DNA from: Bradyrhizobium sp. 186
GTDB lineage: Bacteria > Pseudomonadota > Alphaproteobacteria > Rhizobiales > Xanthobacteraceae
DNA: 64,000 nt
Assembly: GCF_023101685.1 (NCBI RefSeq)
Contig: NZ_CP082164.1
Coordinates: 5,952,001-6,016,000 of the forward strand
Direction of reading: 5' to 3'
A model generated the notes under the pieces. The model was not told where the DNA came from. It searched no databases and saw only the letters and a list, made by a program, of their open reading frames with translations. Of the stretch, positions 10,759 through 18,958 are shown in pieces. The position numbers and the translations under genes are program-made. The stretch's first letter is position 1. Each line of letters begins with the position of its first letter.

Positions 10759-11718
10759 TCAATGCGGACACGTTTCGACCTCGACCGTGACGTGGCTTAA
10801 GCCCTCCAAGCCGGCCAGCCGCCGCTTGTAGATCGCCGGCTGCTGCGGCTGGTCCGACACCACCGAGACCAGCACGGCGCAATGGCCGGGGCCGACCTGC
10901 CAGAGATGCAGATCGGTGACGCGGTCGTCGCCCACCTCGATGCGGGCGCGGATCACCCGCTCCAGCTTCTCGTCGGCACGCACGTCGAGCAGCACGGCGC
11001 CCGAGCTCCTGATCAGGCCGAATGCCCAGCTCGCGATCACCGCGCTGCCGATCAGCCCGACGGCGGGATCGGCCCAGGCCCACCCCGAATACATCGCGAC
11101 GGCGAGCGCCGCGATCGCCAGCACCGAGGTCGCGGCATCTGCCATGACGTGGACGTAGGCCGCGCGGAGATTGTTGTCGTGATGGTGGTGATCATGGGCA
11201 TGATCGTCGTGGTCATGATGCGCATGGCTGTGCCCGTGATCATGGCCGTGATGATGATCATGGTTGTCGCGCAACAGCCACGCGCTGGCGAGATTGACGC
11301 ATAGGCCGAGAGCCGCCACCGCGATCGCCTCGCCATAGACGATCGGCACTGGCGTGATCAGCCGCAGCACGCTCTCATAGGCGATCCCGACTGCGATCAA
11401 TCCCAAAATTATCGCGCTGGAGAAGGCGGCGAGATCGCCGAACTTGCCGGTGCCGAAGGTGAAATGCGCGTTCCCCAGGTGCCGGCGCGCGAAACGGTAG
11501 GCGAACACAGCGATGCCGAGTGCTGCCGCATGCGTCCCCATGTGCCAGCCGTCGGCGAGCAGCGCCATCGAGCCGAACAGCGAGCCTGCGACGATCTCAC
11601 CGACCATCATGACCAGGGTCAGGACGACGACCAGCCAGGTGCGCCGCTCGTTCTCGTCGTGCTTTTCGCCCAGGAAGGCGTGGTCATGGGTCCATTGTTC
11701 GACGGAATGGGAATGCAT
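10759..11718 (-). CDS. dmeF: Cation diffusion facilitator DmeF (Co/Ni efflux)
   Basis: 319 residues. Six membrane segments carry the CDF metal sites: ALLADGWHMGTHAAAL in helix 2 and HVMADAATSVLAI in helix 5. Between helices 4 and 5 is a cytoplasmic loop with about twenty histidines (around residues 150-180). The N-terminus HSHSVEQWTHDHAFLG and this loop are typical of DmeF, which exports cobalt and nickel in rhizobia. The C-terminal domain is the CDF dimerisation domain. No dmeR repressor gene precedes it as in Rhizobium leguminosarum, so regulation is open. It is divergent from the chromate genes. Confidence 0.9.
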   Translation of the reverse strand: MHSHSVEQWTHDHAFLGEKHDENERRTWLVVVLTLVMMVGEIVAGSLFGSMALLADGWHMGTHAAALGIAVFAYRFARRHLGNAHFTFGTGKFGDLAAFSSAIILGLIAVGIAYESVLRLITPVPIVYGEAIAVAALGLCVNLASAWLLRDNHDHHHGHDHGHSHAHHDHDDHAHDHHHHDNNLRAAYVHVMADAATSVLAIAALAVAMYSGWAWADPAVGLIGSAVIASWAFGLIRSSGAVLLDVRADEKLERVIRARIEVGDDRVTDLHLWQVGPGHCAVLVSVVSDQPQQPAIYKRRLAGLEGLSHVTVEVETCPH

Positions 11719-11913
11719 CAGAAATTCTCCGGAAGGTCTGGTCCGTTGACCCGCAATATAGACCTGCGGGACGTCCGGGCAAAATCGAGGGAATGAACCG
11801 ATTGACAGGTCGGCGCGGTTTCGCTGTAATGACGTTCATGGGGATTTGAGCGATCTCCCCACGAGGCGACATGCCCAAGTATCGCGTCCCGTTTGTTATT
11901 ACGAGGGCGCATC

Positions 11914-12732
11914 ATGTCTTCCTACACGACGATATCATCTGACAAACTGGCACGGCTGATCGGCACGGCGAACGCCCCTGCCCTGATCGACGTGCGTACG
12001 GACGAGGATTTTGCCGCCGACCCGCGACTGATCCCCGGCTCGATCAAGCTCAGCCACAGCAACGTTCCGGACTGGGGCGGCGAATTCGCCGGCCGTTCCG
12101 CGATCGTTTCCTGCCTGCGCGGCGAAAAGCTCGCGCAGGGCACCGCGGCCTGGCTCCGCCAGCTCGGCGTGCAGGCCGAGACCCTGGAGGGCGGTTTCGA
12201 GGGCTGGAAAGCGGCAAAGCTGCCGCTGCTCGACACCCGCAAGCTGCCGCCGCGCGACGCCAAGGGCCGTACCGTCTGGGTGACGCGGGCGCGGCCCAAG
12301 GTCGACCGCATCGCCTGCCCCTGGCTGATCCGCCGTTTCGTCGATCCCAATGCGGTGTTCCTGTTCGTCGCGCCGTCCGAAGTGGTCGCCGTCGGCGAAC
12401 GCTTCAACGCAGCGCCTTTCGACATCGAAAATGTGTTCTGGAGCCACCGCGGCGAGCTCTGCACCTTCGACGTGATGGTTGAGGAGCTCGGGATTGCCAC
12501 GCCGTCCCTGCTTCGGCTCGCAACGCTGGTGCGCGGCGCCGACACTGCGAGGCCCGACCTCGCGCCGGAGGCGCCCGGCCTGCTCGCGGCCTCGCTCGGG
12601 CTGTCGCGCATGTATGACGACGATCTCGAACAGCTCGAGGCCGGCATGCATCTCTACGACGCCTTCTACCGCTGGTGCCGCGACGCCACCACCGAGACCC
12701 ACAACTGGCCGACCAACAAGGTGAAGGCGTGA
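11914..12732 (+). CDS. chrB: Rhodanese-ChrB fusion, chromate resistance regulator
   Basis: 272 residues in two parts. Residues 1-100 are a rhodanese-like domain (PALIDVRTDEDFAADPRLIPG, loop SCLRGEKLAQG with a cysteine in the active-site position). Residues about 115-260 are the ChrB C-terminal domain (VTRARPKVDRIACPWLIRRF, FDVMVEELGI). ChrB proteins control or support ChrA-driven chromate efflux. The start ATG follows a GAGGGC ribosome site. The stop overlaps the chrA start by one base (TGATG), so the two are translationally coupled. Confidence 0.85.
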   Translation: MSSYTTISSDKLARLIGTANAPALIDVRTDEDFAADPRLIPGSIKLSHSNVPDWGGEFAGRSAIVSCLRGEKLAQGTAAWLRQLGVQAETLEGGFEGWKAAKLPLLDTRKLPPRDAKGRTVWVTRARPKVDRIACPWLIRRFVDPNAVFLFVAPSEVVAVGERFNAAPFDIENVFWSHRGELCTFDVMVEELGIATPSLLRLATLVRGADTARPDLAPEAPGLLAASLGLSRMYDDDLEQLEAGMHLYDAFYRWCRDATTETHNWPTNKVKA

Positions 12733-14117
12733 TGGATACCCGTACTACCGCAGCAGGAGCTGATGCCGGTCACGGCATCAGCCTCAGTGAAGCCTTCCGC
12801 GTCTGGCTCCGCGTCGCCTGCCTGAGTTTTGGCGGGCCCGCCGGCCAGATCGCGGTCATGCACCGCATCCTGGTCGAGGAGAAGAACTGGATCTCCGAAG
12901 GCCGTTTCCTGCATGCGCTGAACTACTGCATGCTATTGCCGGGCCCGGAGGCGCAGCAGCTCGCCACCTATGTCGGCTGGCTGATGCACCGTACCGCCGG
13001 CGGGCTGATGGCCGGCGGGCTCTTCATCCTGCCCGGCATCATCGCCATCATGGGCCTGAGCTACATCTACGCCGCCTTCGGCAATGTCAGCTTCGTCGAG
13101 GCGCTGTTCTTCGGGCTGAAGGCCGCCGTGCTCGCCATCGTCGTCGAGGCCGTGGTGCGCGTCGGCAAGCGCGCGCTGAAGAATCGCATCATGATCGCGA
13201 TCGCCGCGATCGCCTTCGCCGCGATCTTCTTCTTCGCCGTCCCCTTCCCGATCATCATCATCGCCGCCGGCATCATCGGCTATGTCGGCGCAAGGAGCGG
13301 TCGTCCGGAATTTGCCCCCGCCGGTCACGGCAATGGCGGCAGTAGCGCCGTGGTCGACAGCATGCTCGGCGAAGCCGTGCCCGACCACGTCCGTCCCGAC
13401 ACCGCGCGTGCGATCCGTGTCGGCGCGCTATGGCTTGCGCTCTGGCTGGTGCCGGTGATCGCGCTTCTTGCTGCGTTCGGTGAGGCCAACGTGTTCAGCC
13501 AGATCGCGCTGTTCTTCTCAAAAATGGCGCTGGTCACCTTCGGCGGCGCCTATGCGGTGCTGGCTTACGTCGCCCAGCAGGCGGTCGAGCACTATCACTG
13601 GCTCAAGCCGCACGAGATGCTCGACGGCCTCGGCATGGCCGAGACGACGCCGGGTCCGCTGATCATGGTGCTCCAGTTCGTTGGCTTCATGGCGGCTTTC
13701 CGCGATCCAAGCGGGCTGTCGCCGATGCTCGCGGCAACGCTCGGCGGATTGCTGGCGACCTGGGTCACCTTTACGCCATGCTTCCTTTGGATCTTCGTCG
13801 GTGCGCCCTATATCGAACGCCTGCGCGGCAACACCGGCCTTGGCGGCGCGCTCAGCGCGATCACGGCCGCCGTCGTCGGCGTGATCCTCAACCTCTCGAT
13901 CTGGTTCGCGCTGCACACGCTGTTCCGCGAGACGGCGCCGGTGCACAGCTTCCTGCTCGCCTTTGACAGGCCGGTGCTGACAAGCGTCGACGTCCCGGCG
14001 CTGCTGCTGTCGATCGCAGCCGCAACCGCGATCTTCCGCTTCAAGCTCGGCATGCTCACGGTGCTCGCCGGCAGCTGCGCCGCCGGCGTGGCGCTGCGGA
14101 TGGCGGGGGTGATTTAG
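12732..14117 (+). CDS. chrA: Chromate efflux transporter ChrA
   Basis: 461 residues, the long (two-domain) CHR type. The N-terminal CHR half starts at FRVWLRVACLSFGGPAGQIA and contains LLPGPEAQQLATYVGW; the C-terminal half starts at FSKMALVTFGGAYAVLAYVA and contains AETTPGPLIMVLQFVGF. Each half has about five to six membrane helices. It exports chromate from the cytoplasm. The ATG overlaps the chrB stop. The central linker (about residues 195-220) is glycine/asparagine-rich and cytoplasmic. Confidence 0.93.
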   Translation: MDTRTTAAGADAGHGISLSEAFRVWLRVACLSFGGPAGQIAVMHRILVEEKNWISEGRFLHALNYCMLLPGPEAQQLATYVGWLMHRTAGGLMAGGLFILPGIIAIMGLSYIYAAFGNVSFVEALFFGLKAAVLAIVVEAVVRVGKRALKNRIMIAIAAIAFAAIFFFAVPFPIIIIAAGIIGYVGARSGRPEFAPAGHGNGGSSAVVDSMLGEAVPDHVRPDTARAIRVGALWLALWLVPVIALLAAFGEANVFSQIALFFSKMALVTFGGAYAVLAYVAQQAVEHYHWLKPHEMLDGLGMAETTPGPLIMVLQFVGFMAAFRDPSGLSPMLAATLGGLLATWVTFTPCFLWIFVGAPYIERLRGNTGLGGALSAITAAVVGVILNLSIWFALHTLFRETAPVHSFLLAFDRPVLTSVDVPALLLSIAAATAIFRFKLGMLTVLAGSCAAGVALRMAGVI

Positions 14118-14211
14118 GACTCTTACTCATAGGTTCGTCGCATCCGGCTTGCTACCGGAAGGCGACGTTGAAGCTGGCGTGGCAGCCTTGGCCAAGAAGC
14201 CAGATCTTGAG

Positions 14212-14745
14212 TTATGAAACGCTTAGACCGCACGCCGAGCTGTACAGCACTTCGACGGGACGGAAACGCACCAATTCCACCCGGTCGAGAAAGCCTGTGA
14301 TTGGCTCCCAGCTTGATAGGAGAGCCATGAGAGCGGGCCCCGGATCAGGCAAAGCTCCCGACAATGTCACGTGGGGCACCCAAGCTCCCGGTCGATAATG
14401 CGCATCGACCTTAAGATCGGGCAGTGCAGTTTGTATGGCCTGATGCCGGGCAAGCAACTCGAACGTCACGACCGGCACGGCCCATAGAACGGTGCCGTCA
14501 CCCGGAAAGGCACCTAATCCGCTCAAGCCAATCGGGAGGGCTTGCCAATTTCGGGATGTGTCTTCAAGCGCGGTGCGCAGCCTATTGAATGGTGTTTCGT
14601 CCGGATAGATCGCAAGGGTAATATGCGGGGCGTACCCAAGTTGGTAGCGATCGGTATCGATTCCGTCGACCGCAAGCTTGCGCCAGATCGCCTCGATAGG
14701 AACAGCGCTGATGGGGTCTAAGCGAAGTGTAATAGCGAACGGCAT
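14212..14745 (-). CDS. 2H phosphoesterase (2'-5' RNA ligase family)
   Basis: 177 residues with both signature histidine motifs: HITLAIYPDE (about residue 41) and HVTLSGALPD (about residue 127). The 2H fold carries RNA ligase/cyclic phosphodiesterase (ThpR/LigT) activity on 2',3'-cyclic or 2'-5' linked RNA ends; the true substrate here cannot be inferred. It is a single gene, convergent with chrA. The start ATG is the first in frame and fits the family N-terminus (a strand MPFAITLRLD). Confidence 0.8.
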   Translation of the reverse strand: MPFAITLRLDPISAVPIEAIWRKLAVDGIDTDRYQLGYAPHITLAIYPDETPFNRLRTALEDTSRNWQALPIGLSGLGAFPGDGTVLWAVPVVTFELLARHQAIQTALPDLKVDAHYRPGAWVPHVTLSGALPDPGPALMALLSSWEPITGFLDRVELVRFRPVEVLYSSACGLSVS

Positions 14746-14984
14746 GGGCGCGATACTAACAGCCCTTACTCGCGCACAGCAACTCGCTCAGTGCTCGCCC
14801 GATGTCTGTATCCATCTGGCTGTGTGCTCGGGGGAGCGTTGTTGCCTAGCGCCCCGTCGACCACTGCCCGTCGGGCAAAACAGCCGCGACCGCCCCGGCC
14901 ACATCGCTTGTCAAGCTCCACTCCTAAAAATATTCCACTTTACCGAAATTCGGATTTATCGTACAAGCGGAGCACCCTGGCCCG
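14746..14984. other. Gene-free stretch before the structured repeat
   Basis: No coding region with family features is seen. The segment probably holds the promoter for the 2H phosphoesterase gene on the minus strand. Confidence 0.4.
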
Positions 14985-15540
14985 AGACAAGGGGCGGATC
15001 GCGATCGTCACGAACCGCGGGCTGGGGTGCGATGGACGCGACGGCGTCGGGCGCGCATGGCATTGCAGGGCGGCTTTGGCCGTGAGCAATTGCCTTCGCG
15101 CCGACGACACGGCGCTGACAGCGTCTTCGCATGGCTTCGGGCGCGAGCACACGCCAGCTCCCGAAGTCCCTGCGAAGACGTACGCGGACGAAGAAGTCGT
15201 GTGGTCCTGACGCCCGGAGCCTGTGCGTCAAGTCTTGCGGTGATGTGGGTGGCCCAACCGGGCGCGCGCATCAGTCATCCGCGAGCCGACGGGGGCAATA
15301 GTGCATCGCTCCCCGGGGAGAGCACGAAGGACACCGTTAAAACCACCGCGCAGGGAGGGCCGGGCGATCCGGTGAAACCTGTGGTCCACCCCGTGTGCAT
15401 TTCTGTGGCGCACGGATCGCGGGTGCCAGCCGGCGCCCGGCCTTCCCTGCGCCCTTGTTTCAACAAGGGTGATACGATGGAGCAAAACTCGGGCGAGATG
15501 CGCCGCGAGAATGTGAACTCTCGCCTGCTGTTTGAAATGT
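14985..15540 (+). repeat. Structured intergenic repeat element, possible RNA
   Basis: No gene. From memory this resembles a repeat family scattered through Bradyrhizobium genomes (landmarks: GAAGTCGTGTGGTCCTGACG near 15195, GTTAAAACCACCGCGCAGGG near 15336, CCTTCCCTGCGCCCTTG near 15441). A 17-bp stem joins 15348-15364 to 15436-15452 with one G-U pair. Inside is an 8-bp hairpin, 15391-15398 with 15408-15415, again with one G-U pair. Following are hairpins 15452-15469 and 15492-15525. The odd pairs are G-U if the plus strand is transcribed and A-C if the minus strand is, favouring a plus-strand RNA. Confidence 0.55.
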
Positions 15541-15555
15541 GAATCGAAGCGACGG

Positions 15556-17100
15556 CTAGCGCATCATCATCCGCGCGATCGCCTCGCCGATCACAACGGT
15601 CGTGAAGTGGGTGTTGGCCCGGCAGTCCGACGGCATGATCGAGGCGTCGGCAACGCGTAAGCCCGCGATGCCCTTCACCGTGCCGTCGGGATTGACCACG
15701 CCATCGGCATTCTTGAAGCCGGTCATGCGGCAACTGCCGGCGGCATGCTGGATATCTCCGGTTTCACGGCGCAGCAACGCATCGAGCTCATGATCCGGCA
15801 GCGCCGCAGCTTGCGGCAGCGTCAGATCGGTGTCGGTCAGCCGTATCCAGTCGGCGATGCCGGCCAGCGCCGGCTGGGAGGTGATCACGGCCAGGCGTTT
15901 CACCGCATCGATCATGCGCTGCATGTCGCGAGGATCGGCCAGCATGTTCTCCTCGACGATCGGATCGACCCCGGGATCGATCGAGGCGAGCTTGAGCGAA
16001 CCGCGCGAATAGGCGTTGAACAGCCCGGCGCCGATGGCCCCGGGTACACCGATGCCGCGGTGGTTGAAGGCGATCAGGATCATGTCGCGCTTGCCGCCGC
16101 CAGCGAGGCCGGAGGAATAGGTCACGCAGCAATTGGTGTGGCGGGTGTCCGGATCGGTGGGCCGGAGATCCTTGCGGAGCTCGATCGTTGCGCGAAACAG
16201 CGGGTGGTCGAAGAAGTGCCGGCCGACCGGCAGGTCCTGTTCGACCGCAATGCCCATCGCCTTCAACTCGTCGGCCGGTCCGATGCCCGAACGCAGCAGG
16301 ATCGCCGGGCTGTGAATGGCGCCGGCGCAAAGCACGATCTGGCGCGCGCTGATCTCGCTCGTGCCCTGACCCTCGACATGAACGCGGACGCCGGTCGCCC
16401 GGCCGTCTTTGATCACCACGCGATCGACCAACACCTTGCCGCGAATCTCCAGATTGGCGCGACCGCGTGCAGGCTCCAGATAACCCTCATTGGTCGTGAT
16501 GCGATGGCTGTCGCGGCTGTTGATCGGGTAACAGGCCACCCCCTCGCCGTCCGGACCGTTGACGTCGGCACACCACGGATAGCCGCTGGCCAGCGCCGCA
16601 TTGCGCAAGGCCCGATCGATCGGGCCCCATTTTTCGGGCGGCGCGCGATAAACCGGCAACGGGCCGCCGCGTCCATGACCTTCGACCTCGCCGAATTCCA
16701 GATCATCCTCGATCACCGAGAACAACGGCATCACGTCTTTGGCCGACCAGCCGGTGCAGCCATTGGCCGCCCATTCATCGAACGCATCGGCCACGCCGCG
16801 GATGGCGATCTGACCGTTCATCATCGAGCTGCCGCCGAGCCCCTTGCCGCGCCAGTAGAACCGCGGCTCCTGCCCCACCACGCGGCGCGTCAGGAGATCG
16901 GGCCACTGCCATTTTTCCTGGAACTCGCGCTTGTGGATGATCGGTATGGGATTCGGCGTCGTCACCTCCCAGGGCGCCTCGTCGGCGCGCCAGTCGAGCC
17001 CCGCTTCGAGCAGCAGGACGCGCCTCGCGGGATCCTCGGAAAGCCTTGCCGCAACAGCGGCGCCGGCAGAGCCGCCGCCGACAACAATGACATCGTACAT
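15556..17100 (-). CDS. GMC-family FAD-dependent oxidoreductase
   Basis: 514 residues. The N-terminal FAD-binding Rossmann motif is DVIVVGGGSAGAAVAARL, the GMC signature 1 region is GLGGSSMMNGQIAIRG, and the second signature is CAGAIHSPAILLRSGIGP. The C-terminal AGSCRMTG...NPDGTVKGIAGLRVADAS region is the usual active-site and FAD-binding end. Enzymes of this group oxidise alcohols, choline or sugars; the substrate is unknown. I choose the ATG at 17100; an upstream TTG at 17115 would overlap the preceding gene. It starts 4 bp after a solute-binding protein gene and is probably cotranscribed with it. Confidence 0.88.
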   Translation of the reverse strand: MYDVIVVGGGSAGAAVAARLSEDPARRVLLLEAGLDWRADEAPWEVTTPNPIPIIHKREFQEKWQWPDLLTRRVVGQEPRFYWRGKGLGGSSMMNGQIAIRGVADAFDEWAANGCTGWSAKDVMPLFSVIEDDLEFGEVEGHGRGGPLPVYRAPPEKWGPIDRALRNAALASGYPWCADVNGPDGEGVACYPINSRDSHRITTNEGYLEPARGRANLEIRGKVLVDRVVIKDGRATGVRVHVEGQGTSEISARQIVLCAGAIHSPAILLRSGIGPADELKAMGIAVEQDLPVGRHFFDHPLFRATIELRKDLRPTDPDTRHTNCCVTYSSGLAGGGKRDMILIAFNHRGIGVPGAIGAGLFNAYSRGSLKLASIDPGVDPIVEENMLADPRDMQRMIDAVKRLAVITSQPALAGIADWIRLTDTDLTLPQAAALPDHELDALLRRETGDIQHAAGSCRMTGFKNADGVVNPDGTVKGIAGLRVADASIMPSDCRANTHFTTVVIGEAIARMMMR

Positions 17101-17104
17101 CGCG

Positions 17105-18667
17105 TTACTTCTCAACGTTCCAGAAAACCGGGATGGCGGACGGAATCAGATTACGCCAATTGGCGCGATAGGCAGCCGGCTGGGCGAATTGGCCCCACGG
17201 AATCGCCGGCGCCTGATCGTACATCACGGTCTGGATCTCCGCGGCGATCTTCTTGCGATCCTCTTCGGCAGGCGCTTTGGCGAAGGCTTCCATCAACGGC
17301 GTGATGCGCGGGTCGCACTGCCAGCCGGTGAAGTCGACGCAATTGAATGCCACCATGACGTTGGTCAGCGGCGAGCCCAGATCGAAGCCGCCGGCGTGAA
17401 CGCCATACACGCTCCAACCCTCTTTCTTGGCGCGGCGCGCCAGCACGGTGGCCCAGTCCATCACCTGGAGATCGACGTTGAACCCTACAAGCTTCATCCG
17501 CTCGGCCAATACCTGCGCCGAGACGCGCGGGGCTTCGAGATCGTTGGCCTGCATGACGACGACCGGTTCGCCCGCATATTTCGTCGCCTTCAGGGCGGCA
17601 CGCGCCGCTTCGACCGACGGGCTCGCCGCAGCTTCGGTGCCGGCCTTGCTGTCATAGGTGGTGCCGCATGTGAAGTATGTCGCACACGGCGTTGCGTATT
17701 TGGCGCCGAGGCCGAGCGCATCCAACACTTCGTGCTGATCGACCAGCTTCCACAGCACGCGCCGGATCGCCGGATCGTCGAACGGCTTCGACGCGGCGTT
17801 GAGGCGATAGGCGCCGGCGAACATGTTGCCGCCGGTGAAATTGACCAGTTTCACGCGAGGGTTCTTCTCGAGCATCGGCAAGAGATCGAACGGTGCGTAC
17901 TGCATGAAGTCGACTTCGCCGCTCTGCAGGGCCGAGGCGGCGGTAGAGCCATCGGGGATGACGCGGATTTCGAGCGTGTCGATGTTGACGCGTTTGCCGC
18001 CGGCGAGGAAGTCAGCGGGTTCGGGGCGAGGCAAATAGTCGGCGAATTTCTTTAGGATCATGCGGTCGCCGGTGCGGTGATCGGCCTTGTTGTAGACGAA
18101 CGGGCCGGAGCCGACGATCTCGGTGATGCGCTGGTCGCCGGGCGTCCTGGCAATGCGCTCGGGCATCATGAAGGCGACCGGGCTGACGGGATTTCCGAGG
18201 GCGTCGATGACGAGGCCGGACGGCTCCTTCAGCGTCAGCACGAAAGTCTTGGCGTCGGTCGGCTCGAGCGATGCCGTAACGGCGAAGATGCGACGGCCGA
18301 GCGCGCTGCGGGTGCCCCAGCGCCTCAGCGACGCCACGCAATCGGCTGCCGTGACCGGCTGGCCGTCATGCCACTTCAAGCCGTCACGCAGCGTGAAACT
18401 GTAGGTCAGCCCGTCCGGCGACACTTTCCAGTCCTGCACCATCTGCGGCTTGACGTCGCCCTTGGCATCCTTCGCGAACAGGGTGTCGAACACCATGTAG
18501 CCAAACGTGCGCGAAATATAGGCCGTGGAAAAATGCGGATCGAGCGTGACGATTTCCGCCTCAAGCACCGCGACGAGGTTGCCTGCCGCATGCGCCGGCG
18601 TGAGCGCCGGAGCGGCAACCAGCGCGAGCCCGAACAGCGCCGGAATGAATGCCTTCAGTTTGGACAT
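17105..18667 (-). CDS. ABC transporter solute-binding protein, family 5
   Basis: 520 residues, with a signal peptide MSKLKAFIPALFGLALVAAP ending at PAHAA. The mature part has the SBP_bac_5 features: LDPHFSTAYISRTFGYMVFDTL, a DWKVSPDGLTYSFTLRDGLKWHDGQPVTAADCV motif region, and the closing AYRANWRNLIPSAIPVFWNVEK. Such proteins bind peptides, nickel or opines in the periplasm. No permease or ATPase genes are near, so it is an orphan or serves a distant transporter. The start is ATG 18667; the longer open frame upstream (to 18796) precedes the signal peptide and is not used. The GMC gene follows in the same direction. Confidence 0.88.
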   Translation of the reverse strand: MSKLKAFIPALFGLALVAAPALTPAHAAGNLVAVLEAEIVTLDPHFSTAYISRTFGYMVFDTLFAKDAKGDVKPQMVQDWKVSPDGLTYSFTLRDGLKWHDGQPVTAADCVASLRRWGTRSALGRRIFAVTASLEPTDAKTFVLTLKEPSGLVIDALGNPVSPVAFMMPERIARTPGDQRITEIVGSGPFVYNKADHRTGDRMILKKFADYLPRPEPADFLAGGKRVNIDTLEIRVIPDGSTAASALQSGEVDFMQYAPFDLLPMLEKNPRVKLVNFTGGNMFAGAYRLNAASKPFDDPAIRRVLWKLVDQHEVLDALGLGAKYATPCATYFTCGTTYDSKAGTEAAASPSVEAARAALKATKYAGEPVVVMQANDLEAPRVSAQVLAERMKLVGFNVDLQVMDWATVLARRAKKEGWSVYGVHAGGFDLGSPLTNVMVAFNCVDFTGWQCDPRITPLMEAFAKAPAEEDRKKIAAEIQTVMYDQAPAIPWGQFAQPAAYRANWRNLIPSAIPVFWNVEK

Positions 18668-18958
18668 TGGTGCCTTTTTGCGATTTGGGGAGTTCGTTTG
18701 CGATTTGGAAAAATCAGAACGGTGCACGGAAAACACGGGTTTTCTCGGGCGATTCTTAAAAGCAACGTTCGTGCCGCACGCGACGGAATCGCTCATGCCG
18801 TGGCGACTACCTGCCGCGCGTTTCCGCGATGCGGGCGGAGCTATGATCCGGTTTGACCCGACGGCGCAGCGTCAGATGGCAACACAAGACAGAAATCGCC
18901 AGTGACGACAATTTGCGGTCGCGGCAGTGACCTTGCGACTGGTGATCTGAGCGGAGCT
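18668..18958. other. Intergenic region upstream of the solute-binding protein gene
   Basis: About 290 bp between two minus-strand genes. It must hold the promoter of the solute-binding protein-GMC pair and the 3' end of the triple-barrel gene. TTTGCGATTTGG occurs twice (about 18675 and 18698), a short direct repeat. No gene is seen. Confidence 0.4.

Noticed and set aside
14960..15270. Protein-coding gene in the structured repeat
   Set aside because: Three frames on each strand are open for about 80 codons with no ribosome site or family features, as expected in GC-rich repeat DNA.
15745..17304. Plus-strand 519-codon frame opposite the GMC gene
   Set aside because: Shadow; the minus-strand protein has clear FAD motifs.
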